NCBI GenBank assembly: GCA_034432655.1 | Contig: DAOUBP010000008.1 | Location: 1-36,637 of the forward strand | From: DAOUBP01 sp034432655 | GTDB lineage: Bacteria; Chloroflexota; Anaerolineae; CG2-30-64-16 | Direction of reading: 5' to 3' | Length of the DNA: 36,637 nt | Shown: piece by piece, positions 5,389-13,706 of the stretch | Numbering within the stretch: position 1 is the stretch's first letter | Layout: each line of letters opens with the position of its first letter | Notes under the pieces: generated by a model | Told to the model about the DNA's origin: nothing | Seen by the model: the letters and a program-made list of their open reading frames with translations, nothing else | The model's database searches: none | Position numbers and translations under genes: made by a program

Positions 5389-8244
5389 ATGCCAAATCTC
5401 TTCTCCATCCTGCGCATCGCGCTGCGGCGCCTGTGGAGCCAACGGGTACTGATGTTCTGTCTGGGCCTCGGCCTGTTGGCGGCCGTGGCGCTCAGCGCCA
5501 GCATCCCGCTCTACGCTGACGCGGCGCAGTCGCGCGTGCTGCAGGCCGCACTGGCCGACAAGGCCGCCGGCCGGCCGCCCTACGCGTTCCTGTTTCGCTA
5601 CATCGGTGCGTGGCACGGCGCGGTCGAATGGGACGCGTACGCGCCGGCCGATGCGTATCTGACGAACCAGGCGGCCAACGCGTTGGGCTTGCCGCTGACT
5701 GCGCTGGTGCGGCACGTGCGCACCGAAAACCTGAGCCTGTTTGCGGACGCGGGGGACGCGACCCGCTACGACCGGCAGCAGCCGCTGGCCTGGGCTAGCA
5801 TCGGCTTCATCAGCGACCTGGCCGAACATATCGAGCTGCTCGAAGGAGGGCTGCCTGCCGATGCGGCCGCCGACGCCGATGCTGTGGACGTCCTGGTCAG
5901 CGCCGCGCTGGCCGACAAGCTGGGCCTCCAGGCCGGCGAACGCTACGTCCTCTTTGGTCGTACAGATGCGGCGGCCATCCCGGTGCGCGTGGCGGGCGTC
6001 TGGGTGCCGCGCGACCCGGCCGAGGCATTCTGGTTCTACCAGCCGCGGGCGTTCGACGAGGTCTTGTTCGTCCGCGAGGCCACCTTTCGTGACCGGCTGG
6101 CCCCGGCCTTGCGTGGCGAGGTGGGCCAGGCCGTCTGGTACTTGATCTTCGATGGCAGCGGGCTGCGCGCGGGCCAGGTGGACGCGTTCCTCGCGCGGCT
6201 GGCGGCTCTACAGGCCCGTTTGGCCGGCCTGCTGCCCAACAGCAGCCTGGACGCCTCGCCGGCCGATGCGCTGCGCAGCTATCGCCAGGCGAACAGCACC
6301 CTGACCCTGCAGCTCACCCTCTTCAGCCTGCCGCTGCTGGCGCTGGCGCTCTACTTCATCGGCCTGACCGGCGGCATGGTCGTCCGCCGCCAGCAGGGCG
6401 AGATCGCCATCTGGCGCAGCCGCGGGGCCTCGGCCGGCCAGGTGCTGGCGGTCTATGCGGTCGAACGGCTGCTGCTGGGGCTGCCTGCGGTCGGGCTGGG
6501 CCTCTGGCTGGGCCGGGCGCTGGCGGGCTGGCTGGGGGGCGTGCGCAGTTTCCTGGCACTGGGCCTGCCCGCAATCAGCGGCCAGCCGCCGGTGCTGCTT
6601 AACACGACCGCCGGGCTCTTTGCCCTGGCCGCCGGCCTGGCGGGTGCTGCGGCCAGCCTGCTGCCTGCGCTGTCCGCCAGCCGCCACACCATCATCACTT
6701 ACAAGTGGGCGCAGGCGCGGGCGCTGCGGCGGCCCTGGTGGCAGCGCGGCTTCCTCGATCTGGCGCTGCTGCTGGCGCCCCTCTACGGCTACTACGTGCT
6801 GCGCCGCCAGGGCGCCCTCACGCTGCCGGGACTCAACGGGCCCGGGGCCGACCCGTTCAGCAACCCGCTGCTCTTCCTGACGCCGGTGCTCTTTTGCTAC
6901 GCCCTGGCGCTGCTCAGCGTCCGCCTTTACCCGCTGGTGCTGGCCGGCCTGGCCGCGCTGGCCGAGCGACTGCCGGGCGTGACCGCGCTGCTGGCGCTGC
7001 GCCAGCTGGCGCGCGTCCCCGCCGGGTACATCGGCCCATTGGCGCTGCTGATCCTGACCCTGAGCCTGGCGGCTTTTACCGCGTCCATGGCGCTCACCCT
7101 GGACACCAGCCTGGCCGACCAGGCTTACTACCGCGCCGGCGCCGATCTGCGCCTGGCAGAGCTGGGGGAGAACACGGCCGAGACGCCGGTCGGTGGGCCC
7201 GGTCTCGGCGGCCAAATCGCCCCGGCCGCAGTGCGCGCGGAAGCGCAGTGGGTGTTCCTGCCCGTCTCAGAGCATCTGGAAGTTCCCGGTGTGGTTGCGG
7301 CCGCCCGTGTCGGTAACTTCACTGCGCTGGCGCGGCCCGGTGACCGCACCGAGGTGGGCCGGCTGCTGGGCGTGGACCGCGTCGATTTCGTCCAGGTGGC
7401 CTATTTCCGGCCCGAATTCGCCGGGGGCGAGTCGTTGGGCAGCCTGATGAACCGCCTGGCGCTGGCGCCGGACCGCCTGCTGGCCAGCCGCACCTTCCTG
7501 GCCCGCTATAGCCTGCAACCGGGTGATCGCCTGCGCCTGACCGTGCAGTACGCCGACCAGGTCGCCGAAGCAGAATTCACCGTGGCCGGTGCGTTGGATC
7601 TCTTCCCCACCGTCTATCCGGCGGATGGCCCCATTTTCGTGGCGAACCTGGATTATCTCTTCGAGCAGTTGGGCGGGCTGTATCCCTATGACGTGTGGCT
7701 GCGCCTGGCCCCGGACGCCGATCCGGCCCAGGTGATCGCGGGCGTGCGCGGCCTGGGCGTGCAGGTGGTGACGGGCCAGGACGCGCGCGGGCTGATCGCG
7801 GCCGAGCAGGGCCGGCCGGCGCGCCAGGGCGTGCTCGGCATCCTCTCGGCCGGGTTTGTGGCCGCGGCCGGCCTGACGGTGCTGGGCTTCCTGTTGTATG
7901 CGGTGACCGCGTTCCGCCAGCGCTTCATCGAGCTGGGCACGCTGCGCGCCCTGGGGCTGGGCGCGGGGCAGCTGGCCGCGTTCCTGGCGCTGGAGCAGGC
8001 CGCGGTCGTGTTCGGCGGCGGGGCCGTCGGCACAGCCGTGGGGCTGGCCGCCAGCCGGCTGTTCATCCCGTTTTTGCAGGTCGGCCCGCAGGTGCCGCCG
8101 TTCGTCGTGCGCATCGCGTGGAGCGAGCTGGGTGCGATTTATGCAGTGTTCGGGGTCATGTTCGCGGTGGCGGTGGTCGCGCTGGGGGTGTTGTTGGGGC
8201 GGATGAAGGTGTTTGAGGCAGTGAAGCTGGGGGAGGCAGTGTGA
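5389..8244 (+). CDS. Large FtsX-family ABC export permease
   Basis: The protein is 951 residues with two FtsX-type membrane units. A first membrane helix lies at about residues 21-43, followed by a large extracellular region. The first FtsX block is near 305-440 (TLFSLPLLALALYFIGLTGG, then RRQQGEIAIWRSRGAS). A middle membrane segment is near 540-567, then a second extracellular domain, and a final FtsX block at about 814-945 (FRQRFIELGTLRALG). Such permeases act by mechanotransmission with a MacB/LolD-type ATPase and usually export or release peptides, lipids or lipoproteins. The stop overlaps the ATPase start by 4 bp (8241-8244), implying translational coupling. The upstream adaptor completes a MacAB-like set. 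The substrate cannot be told. Confidence 0.92.
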   Translation: MPNLFSILRIALRRLWSQRVLMFCLGLGLLAAVALSASIPLYADAAQSRVLQAALADKAAGRPPYAFLFRYIGAWHGAVEWDAYAPADAYLTNQAANALGLPLTALVRHVRTENLSLFADAGDATRYDRQQPLAWASIGFISDLAEHIELLEGGLPADAAADADAVDVLVSAALADKLGLQAGERYVLFGRTDAAAIPVRVAGVWVPRDPAEAFWFYQPRAFDEVLFVREATFRDRLAPALRGEVGQAVWYLIFDGSGLRAGQVDAFLARLAALQARLAGLLPNSSLDASPADALRSYRQANSTLTLQLTLFSLPLLALALYFIGLTGGMVVRRQQGEIAIWRSRGASAGQVLAVYAVERLLLGLPAVGLGLWLGRALAGWLGGVRSFLALGLPAISGQPPVLLNTTAGLFALAAGLAGAAASLLPALSASRHTIITYKWAQARALRRPWWQRGFLDLALLLAPLYGYYVLRRQGALTLPGLNGPGADPFSNPLLFLTPVLFCYALALLSVRLYPLVLAGLAALAERLPGVTALLALRQLARVPAGYIGPLALLILTLSLAAFTASMALTLDTSLADQAYYRAGADLRLAELGENTAETPVGGPGLGGQIAPAAVRAEAQWVFLPVSEHLEVPGVVAAARVGNFTALARPGDRTEVGRLLGVDRVDFVQVAYFRPEFAGGESLGSLMNRLALAPDRLLASRTFLARYSLQPGDRLRLTVQYADQVAEAEFTVAGALDLFPTVYPADGPIFVANLDYLFEQLGGLYPYDVWLRLAPDADPAQVIAGVRGLGVQVVTGQDARGLIAAEQGRPARQGVLGILSAGFVAAAGLTVLGFLLYAVTAFRQRFIELGTLRALGLGAGQLAAFLALEQAAVVFGGGAVGTAVGLAASRLFIPFLQVGPQVPPFVVRIAWSELGAIYAVFGVMFAVAVVALGVLLGRMKVFEAVKLGEAV

Positions 8245-9179
8245 CACTACTCACTTGCGATAACCTGGTGAAGATCTACCGCATCGCCGACCGCGAAGTA
8301 GTCGCGCTCCAGGGCCTGGACCTGACCGTTACCCGCGGCGAGATGCTGGGCATCGTCGGACCATCCGGCTCCGGCAAAAGCACGCTGCTCAACATCCTGG
8401 GCGGCCTGGATCGGCCCTCGGCTGGCCGCGTGACGGTAGATGGGCAGGACCTGGTCAAGCTTTCCGACGCGGGCCTGGATCGCTATCGCCGGCTGCAGGT
8501 GGGCTTCGTGTGGCAGCAACCGGCGCGCAACCTGGTGCCCTATTTGAGCGTGGCAGACAACATCGCCTTGCCGCTGGCGTTCAGCGGCCACTCGCCGCAA
8601 CGGCAGCGAACACGCATCGCAGAGCTGCTGGCTGCCGTCGGCCTGACCGCGCGGCGTCGCCATCGGCTGGCCGAGCTATCGGGCGGCGAACAGCAACGGG
8701 TCGCGATCGCAGTTGCGCTGGCCAACCGGCCCAAGCTGCTCCTGGCCGACGAACCGACCGGCGAACTCGATTCGGCCAACGCAGCCAGGGTGTTCGATCT
8801 GCTGCGGGGCCTGAACCGAGAGCTGGGGCTGACGGTGATCATCGTGACGCACGATCCCGCGATTGCGACGCGCGTGGATCGCGTCGTGGCGATCCGCGAC
8901 GGCCGCACCAGCACCGAGACTGTGCGCCGGCCCATAGCGACTGCGGCGGACATGCCCGGGCATCCTGAGCGGAGCAAGGCGGAGTCGAAAGATGCCCAGA
9001 CAAAGGATCCGGATCAGGAGCCCGCTCACCGTTACGACGAATACGCGGTGGTAGATGCGGCCGGCCGCCTGCAAGTGCCGCGGGATTATCTCGAACGTTT
9101 CGGCATCAACGACCGCGCCCGGCTGGAGCTGCGTGAAGACGGCATTTTGATACGACCGCCGGAGAAGGAGACGCGGTGA
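8241..9179 (+). CDS. MacB/LolD-type ABC ATPase with C-terminal AbrB-like domain
   Basis: It starts at GTG 8241, overlapping the permease stop. Residues 1-225 are a complete ATPase: Walker A GPSGSGKST at 40-48, signature LSGGEQQRVAIA near 147-158, Walker B LLLADEPTGELDS near 166-178, and H-loop IIVTHDP. About residues 240-252 (GHPERSKAESKDA) are encoded by a palindromic repeat element, not by family sequence. The last 45 residues (YAVVDAAGRLQVPRDYLERF through LELREDGILIRP) look like an AbrB/SpoVT swapped-hairpin domain, which usually binds DNA or mediates dimerisation. This fusion is unusual for an exporter ATPase. It could be dimerisation only. The stop codon is part of a GC-rich tandem repeat. 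Confidence 0.9.
   Translation: MTLLTCDNLVKIYRIADREVVALQGLDLTVTRGEMLGIVGPSGSGKSTLLNILGGLDRPSAGRVTVDGQDLVKLSDAGLDRYRRLQVGFVWQQPARNLVPYLSVADNIALPLAFSGHSPQRQRTRIAELLAAVGLTARRRHRLAELSGGEQQRVAIAVALANRPKLLLADEPTGELDSANAARVFDLLRGLNRELGLTVIIVTHDPAIATRVDRVVAIRDGRTSTETVRRPIATAADMPGHPERSKAESKDAQTKDPDQEPAHRYDEYAVVDAAGRLQVPRDYLERFGINDRARLELREDGILIRPPEKETR
8958..8997 (+). repeat. Palindromic repeat element translated inside the ATPase gene
   Basis: A 40-bp segment begins GGGCATC (8958-8964), ends GATGCCC (8991-8997), and has the internal motif CCTGAGCGGAGCAAGGCGGA. Its ends are perfect inverted repeats. It is in frame and encodes HPERSKAESKDA between the ATPase and AbrB-like domains. A related copy in reverse orientation lies in the penicillin acylase gene near 25818-25855. 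Confidence 0.75.
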
Positions 9180-9244
9180 GGGGAGACGCGGTGAGGGGGA
9201 GACGCGGAGACGCGGAGACACGGGGATGCAATACGCAGTACGCA
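9167..9244 (+). repeat. GC-rich tandem repeat plus two heptads
   Basis: GGAGACGCGGTGAG at the end of the ATPase gene, including its TGA stop, is repeated with slight changes at 9181-9195. GGAGACGC-type octads follow to about 9220, then ATACGCA (9231-9237) and GTACGCA (9238-9244). The array fills nearly the whole spacer before the second ATPase. Confidence 0.85.
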
Positions 9245-9252
9245 GATGTCCC

Positions 9253-9930
<678 letters not shown>

Positions 9931-9975
9931 CGATCACCCGGCTAACCCGGGAATATGCCCCCTTCGTAGTAGCGA

Positions 9976-10030
9976 CTTTAGCCGCCCCAGCCTGCGCCGG
10001 ACGGCTAAAGCCGTCACGACGCAGGCTTTT
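9976..10030 (+). terminator. Nested hairpin with T tail, terminator-like
   Basis: GCCTGCG (9990-9996) pairs with CGCAGGC (10020-10026) around an inner ACGGC-TAAA-GCCGT hairpin, and TTTT follows at 10027-10030. A competing stem, CTTTAGCCG (9976-9984) with CGGCTAAAG (10002-10010), uses the same inner arm. It lies between the convergent ATPase and protease genes, where a terminator is expected. It could also be a dispersed palindromic repeat. Confidence 0.5.
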
Positions 10031-10065
10031 CTCCGCCATGAGCATCAAGGACCATTCCCACGTTC

Positions 10066-10653
10066 TCACAACAGCGCCTCGCGCAGGAACGCCACAACCA
10101 CATGAGCCGGGATGGCAAACCCCACATCCGGGCCGTTGATCATGGTGTTGATCCCCAGCAGCCGACCGCGGCCGTCCACCAGCGGTCCGCCGGAATGTCC
10201 CGGCCGCAGGTGCAGGCTGACCACCAGCCAATCGTGTTTCAGCGGCGGCATCTCAGGCCATTGGTGTCCCATGCCGATCACCACGCCGGCCGTGGCCGCG
10301 CCGGTCACGCCCCACGGATGACCGAAAGCGATCACCCATTGCCCCGGCCGCACCGCGCGTGAATCGGTCAGGCGGATGGTCGGCAGATCGGATGCCTCCA
10401 CGCGCAGCGCAGCCAGATCACGCTCCCGGTCGGCCGCCATGATCTGAGCCGGAAACGTCCGGCCGTCCGCCAGCGTTACCTGTAGCGGCCCGCGGCCGGC
10501 CACGTGCGCGTTGGTGACGATCAGCCCCTGCGGGTGCCAGATCGTCCCCGCGCCCGCGCCACGCCGGCCGTTGCGCACCTGCACCAGGCTGGGGTATACC
10601 GCCTCCGCCACCGCAGCCAGGTCGGTGTTCAAAAGATGAGGTGAGAAGGACAT
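10066..10653 (-). CDS. HtrA-like trypsin-fold serine protease without PDZ
   Basis: The protein is 195 residues with a full catalytic triad: His50 in VTNAHVAG, Asp79 in ERDLAAL, and Ser154 in GHSGGPL. It covers only the protease domain and ends shortly after the last strand (GFAIPAHVV), with no PDZ domain. No signal peptide or membrane helix is visible, so it is probably cytoplasmic, which is unusual for DegP-like enzymes. It lies downstream of a second HtrA-type gene on the same strand, separated by a 111-bp repeat-rich spacer. The two may be old duplicates or work together in quality control. Confidence 0.88.
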   Translation of the reverse strand: MSFSPHLLNTDLAAVAEAVYPSLVQVRNGRRGAGAGTIWHPQGLIVTNAHVAGRGPLQVTLADGRTFPAQIMAADRERDLAALRVEASDLPTIRLTDSRAVRPGQWVIAFGHPWGVTGAATAGVVIGMGHQWPEMPPLKHDWLVVSLHLRPGHSGGPLVDGRGRLLGINTMINGPDVGFAIPAHVVVAFLREALL

Positions 10654-10670
10654 GAGTGTACCTCGTTCGT

Positions 10671-10766
10671 GCGTACTTCTACTTCATACTGCATACTGCG
10701 TATTGGCCGGAATCGTATCAGTGCACAGTATGCAGCAGTACGTAGGTACGCAGTACGCAATACGTT
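10671..10766. repeat. Heptad repeat remnants between the protease genes
   Basis: On the plus strand the unit TCATACT-GCATACT-GCGTATT runs at about 10684-10704. GTACGCA (10746-10752), GTACGCA (10753-10759) and ATACGTT (10760-10766) abut the stop codon of the PDZ protease, which reads leftwards and ends at 10765. Both orientations of the TACGCA unit are therefore present in one spacer. Confidence 0.85.
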
Positions 10767-11661
10767 ACCCCTGCTCCCCGATCACCACGCTGAGTTCCAT
10801 CACCTGGCCCCCGCGGATGATCCGGACAGGGACGGACTGGCCGACCCGGTCACTGCTCAACAGGGCCAACAGGTCATCCAGGTGGCGCACGGGATGACCC
10901 GCCAGCGCCACGACGGTGTCGCCCATGAAGAGGCCCCCGCGCTCAGCCGGGCTGCCGGGCTCCACTGAGCCGAGCAGCAGGCCGGTCTCCTGGCCGAGCT
11001 GCGTCGCCAGGCCGGCCGGGAGCCGCACCGCCTGCGCGCCGACCCCCAGGTAGCCGCGTTTGACCCGGCCGTGGGCCAGCAGCGCATCGGCCACGCGGCG
11101 CACGGTGGCGGCCGGCACGGCCAGCGATACCCCGCGCAGCAGGGCTGAGCTGTTCAGGCCGATGATCCTGCCCGTGGCGTCCACCGACGGGCCGCCGGAA
11201 AAGCCGGGGTACATGAGCGCGTCGGTCTGCAGATAGTGGTCGAACTGGCCGCCCGCGGGCGAGCGCCAGTCCTTTTTGAGCGCACTGACGATGCCCAGGG
11301 TCGCCATGACGGTCTGGCCGGGCCGGCCCAACGCCAGCGCCAGGTGGCCGACCCGTAACGTCTCCGCGGCCGCCCAGGCCGCCGACGTCAGCCCGCTGGC
11401 CTTTGCGCGCAGCAGCGCCAGGTCGGTAGTCGGATCGCGGCCGACCAGGCTGGCGGGGACGGTCTGTCCATCGGGCAGGCCGATCCGGATGTTGTCATCC
11501 TGCTCGACGACGTGATGCGCAGTGACGATCAGGCCGTCGGCGGACCAGACGATGCCGCTGGCCGGCAGCCGGCGCCGGGCCTCGACGCGCACGACGCTCG
11601 GCCCAGCCGCTTCAACGGCCGTGGCCAGGGCGTCGGAGAGAGAGGTGAGGGTGTTGGACAT
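10765..11661 (-). CDS. HtrA-like serine protease with one PDZ domain
   Basis: The protein is 298 residues. The triad is His50 in VTAHHV, Asp80 in TTDLALL, and Ser155 in PGFSGGPS. Residues from about 200 form one PDZ domain (GYLGVGAQAVRLP, then SVEPGSPAERGGLFMGDTVV). No N-terminal signal or transmembrane segment is seen, so a cytoplasmic location is likely, unlike typical DegP/HtrA. The domain order matches HtrA family members with a single PDZ. It is followed by the PDZ-less paralogue. A nine-unit heptad array lies upstream at 11681-11743. Confidence 0.9.
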   Translation of the reverse strand: MSNTLTSLSDALATAVEAAGPSVVRVEARRRLPASGIVWSADGLIVTAHHVVEQDDNIRIGLPDGQTVPASLVGRDPTTDLALLRAKASGLTSAAWAAAETLRVGHLALALGRPGQTVMATLGIVSALKKDWRSPAGGQFDHYLQTDALMYPGFSGGPSVDATGRIIGLNSSALLRGVSLAVPAATVRRVADALLAHGRVKRGYLGVGAQAVRLPAGLATQLGQETGLLLGSVEPGSPAERGGLFMGDTVVALAGHPVRHLDDLLALLSSDRVGQSVPVRIIRGGQVMELSVVIGEQG

Positions 11662-11680
11662 AGGTGCCTCCGGGAATGGT

Positions 11681-11743
11681 GCGTATTGCGTATTGCGTAC
11701 TGCGTACTGCGTATTTCGTACTGCGTATTGCGTACTGCGTAGA
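11681..11743 (+). repeat. Nine-unit heptanucleotide array
   Basis: Units are GCGTATT, GCGTATT, GCGTACT, GCGTACT, GCGTATT, TCGTACT, GCGTATT, GCGTACT, GCGTAGA, with an exact 7-bp period. This is the reverse complement of the TACGCA family at 5324-5379. It lies 20 bp upstream of the PDZ protease start. Confidence 0.95.
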
Positions 11744-11748
11744 CCATC

Positions 11749-11839
11749 TTCTGGACTTGAGGCTGTGCGCCAGCCCTCTTCGGGGTTAGCCGGTGGTTCT
11801 CGCCGCCCAGGATGACCGGCTGAAGCCTCGAGTCCAGAG
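11749..11839. repeat. 91-bp inverted-repeat element
   Basis: TTCTGGACTTGAGGCT (11749-11764) and AGCCTCGAGTCCAGAG (11824-11839) pair at 14 of 16 positions; the other two are G-T pairs. An inner stem AGCCGGT (11788-11794) / ACCGGCT (11815-11821) makes a branched hairpin. With the adjacent arrays it fills most of the 325-bp gene-free stretch 11662-11986. I see no gene there. Confidence 0.7.
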
Positions 11840-11954
11840 CCTGATTTCAGATCTGTATCTGACTTCTTGTTGGAGTATACGCTGCACTGGGCAGCGGCGC
11901 ATCGCCTGTTTGGGGAGGGGGTGACCTGGAAAAAAGGTTAGGAGAACAGCGTCA

Positions 11955-11992
11955 TCAATCCGGATTCCGCAATCCACAATCCGCAATCACAA
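11955..11992. repeat. ATTCCGC-type heptads at the response regulator stop
   Basis: ATTCCGC (11964-11970), AATCCAC (11971-11977) and AATCCGC (11978-11984), then AATCACAAT, form a short 7-bp array. The stop codon of the minus-strand response regulator (11987-11989) lies within the last unit. Confidence 0.75.
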
Positions 11993-12634
11993 TAGGATCA
12001 ACCCCAGTCGCGTGGCGCGCACCACGGCTTCGGTTCGGCTGGCAGCGCCGAGCTTGCCCAGGATGGCGTTGACGTGGAACTTGACGGTGTGTTCGCTGAT
12101 GCCCAGGCGCCGGGCGATGGTCTTATTGGGCAACCCATCGGCCAGCAGGCGCAGCACTTCCAGCTCGCGCGAGGTCAGGGGCTCAACCAGAGGTGGCATT
12201 GCTGTGTCCGGGACGAAAAGGCCCCGTTCGGCCTGGGGCCAAAGGACGAGAGCAAACGTCGGTTCGATCACCGCCAGGCCCTGGGCTACTGCCGCCAGGG
12301 CAGCCGCCAGCTGCTCAGGCTCGGCCGCCCGGCGCAACAACGCTCGTGCGCCCGCCTGCCAGGCCGCAGCGGCCGCCGCAGCATCAGCTGCCAGAATCGC
12401 CACCGCCGGCAGGCTTTCTGACTGTTCGGCCAGCTGCGCGAGTGCCAGGCCAGGATCCCAGCCCAGGTCCCACAACACCACGTCGGGGCGATAAGTCTCA
12501 ACGGCCACCGAAAGATCCTCCGCCGGCGCGGCACGGCCGACCACGGCATATCCGGGCTGCTCAGCCAACAGCGCAGCCAGCCCGGCACCCGCCAGGGGAT
12601 CGGCTGCGACAACCAGAACCCGGATGTCACTCAT
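11987..12634 (-). CDS. LuxR-type response regulator with degenerate receiver
   Basis: The 215-residue protein starts at ATG 12634 (MSDIRVLVV). A longer in-frame ORF upstream is noise from the overlapping phosphoesterase. Residues 1-120 form a receiver-like domain with Asp56 in VVLWDL at the phosphorylation position. Only one acidic pocket residue (Asp12) is kept, and the conserved lysine is arginine (ALLRR). The C-terminus is a clear LuxR helix-turn-helix (LTSRELEVLRLLADGL, then LGISEHTVKFHV). No histidine kinase is nearby. Activation may not follow the usual phosphorylation route. The start overlaps the phosphoesterase stop by 8 bp, so the two are coupled. Confidence 0.9.
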   Translation of the reverse strand: MSDIRVLVVAADPLAGAGLAALLAEQPGYAVVGRAAPAEDLSVAVETYRPDVVLWDLGWDPGLALAQLAEQSESLPAVAILAADAAAAAAAWQAGARALLRRAAEPEQLAAALAAVAQGLAVIEPTFALVLWPQAERGLFVPDTAMPPLVEPLTSRELEVLRLLADGLPNKTIARRLGISEHTVKFHVNAILGKLGAASRTEAVVRATRLGLILL

Positions 12635-13706
12635 CGCGGCCCTGGACATCCACGATGAAGACGTCGGGGTGGCACCACAGCCGTACGGGCGGCTCAGCCG
12701 ACCCCACGCCGGCCGTGACAAACAGGTGCGTGCCGTTGACGACAAAATGCCCGTGGTCGAACCGCCGGCCGTAGCGGGAGGGCACCACCAGCGATCCCAA
12801 CCACGGCAGGCGGATCTGCCCGCCGTGGTAATGGCCGGCGAAGATGGCTGCAAAGCCCAGCTTGCTCAGCCAGTAGACATTGTCCGGGGTGTGCGTCAGG
12901 AGCAGGGCCAGCTCGCCGTCCGCAGGCACCGGCGGGCGCCAGGGCTCTCGCGACCACGGCAGCTCACAGCCGGCCACCAGCACCGTCGAACCGTTGCCGG
13001 TTGAGACGCGGACTCCGCCATTCGCCAACAAGGTCACCCCTGCGGACGTCACCGCCTGGGCGACCGCCTGGCTATCGGCCCAGTAGTCGTGGTTCCCCAG
13101 GACCGCAAAGGTGCCCAGCCGGCCGCGCGCCAGCGGCAGGACATGAGGCAGCAAATCCACATGTTGCCGATAGGTGACGAAGTCGCCGGTGAAAAACACC
13201 AGATCGGGCCGGGTTTCCGCCACGCGACGCAATGCATCCTGGAAATAGGCCAGGGGAAGATGGCTGTTGAGATGAAAATCGCTCAGGTGTGCGATGCGCA
13301 GCGACGGGCCATGCCAGCCCTCCGGCGCAATGACATAACGCCGCACTGCCAGATCGGTCGTGGTCTGCGGCCGGGTCAACGAGAGCGTACCGCCCTCTTG
13401 GGATACCGGCTGTGTGCCGCCGAAGCGCCTGCGCTGCAGTACGCGCCGGACCTCGCCCAGCACGGCGATGATGAGCACTGCGGCCGGGATCGTCAACCAG
13501 GCCGTGCCGACCGCCAGGTAGCCGAGGCTGCCGGAAACTATCACGGCCAGGATGCCGCCGGTGCGGATCAAAAAGCTCTTATAGCGCGCATCCCGCATCT
13601 GGATCAGGACGCGGTTGAGGAAGAAAAGGTAGGCGGATGCGCCTGCCGCAGCACAGAGAATGATGGACGCTACGGCAGAAGGATCTATCATTATGCTCAA
13701 CACCAT
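12627..13706 (-). CDS. Membrane-anchored metallophosphoesterase (YaeI-like)
   Basis: The protein is 359 residues. The N-terminal 100 residues hold two or three membrane segments (for example IILCAAAGASAYLFFLN and SGSLGYLAVGTAWLTIPA). The catalytic domain has all calcineurin-like metal motifs in order: IAHLSDFHLNSH, FFTGDFV, VLGNHDYW, LLLTHTPD and GHYHGGQI. Relatives such as YaeI/YkuE act on membrane lipids or related phosphoesters; the substrate here is unknown. ATG 13706 lies inside the end of the HicA-like ORF. ATG 13691 (MIDPSAVAS) is an alternative just after its stop. Confidence 0.88.
   Translation of the reverse strand: MVLSIMIDPSAVASIILCAAAGASAYLFFLNRVLIQMRDARYKSFLIRTGGILAVIVSGSLGYLAVGTAWLTIPAAVLIIAVLGEVRRVLQRRRFGGTQPVSQEGGTLSLTRPQTTTDLAVRRYVIAPEGWHGPSLRIAHLSDFHLNSHLPLAYFQDALRRVAETRPDLVFFTGDFVTYRQHVDLLPHVLPLARGRLGTFAVLGNHDYWADSQAVAQAVTSAGVTLLANGGVRVSTGNGSTVLVAGCELPWSREPWRPPVPADGELALLLTHTPDNVYWLSKLGFAAIFAGHYHGGQIRLPWLGSLVVPSRYGRRFDHGHFVVNGTHLFVTAGVGSAEPPVRLWCHPDVFIVDVQGRDE

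Noticed and set aside
6208..8247. Long minus-strand frames opposite the FtsX permease
   Set aside because: Gln/Arg/Gly-rich translations with no motif; typical antisense frames of high-GC genes.
12635..12853. N-terminal extension of the response regulator
   Set aside because: It is antisense-like noise in a different frame of the phosphoesterase gene; the receiver begins at MSDIRVLVV.
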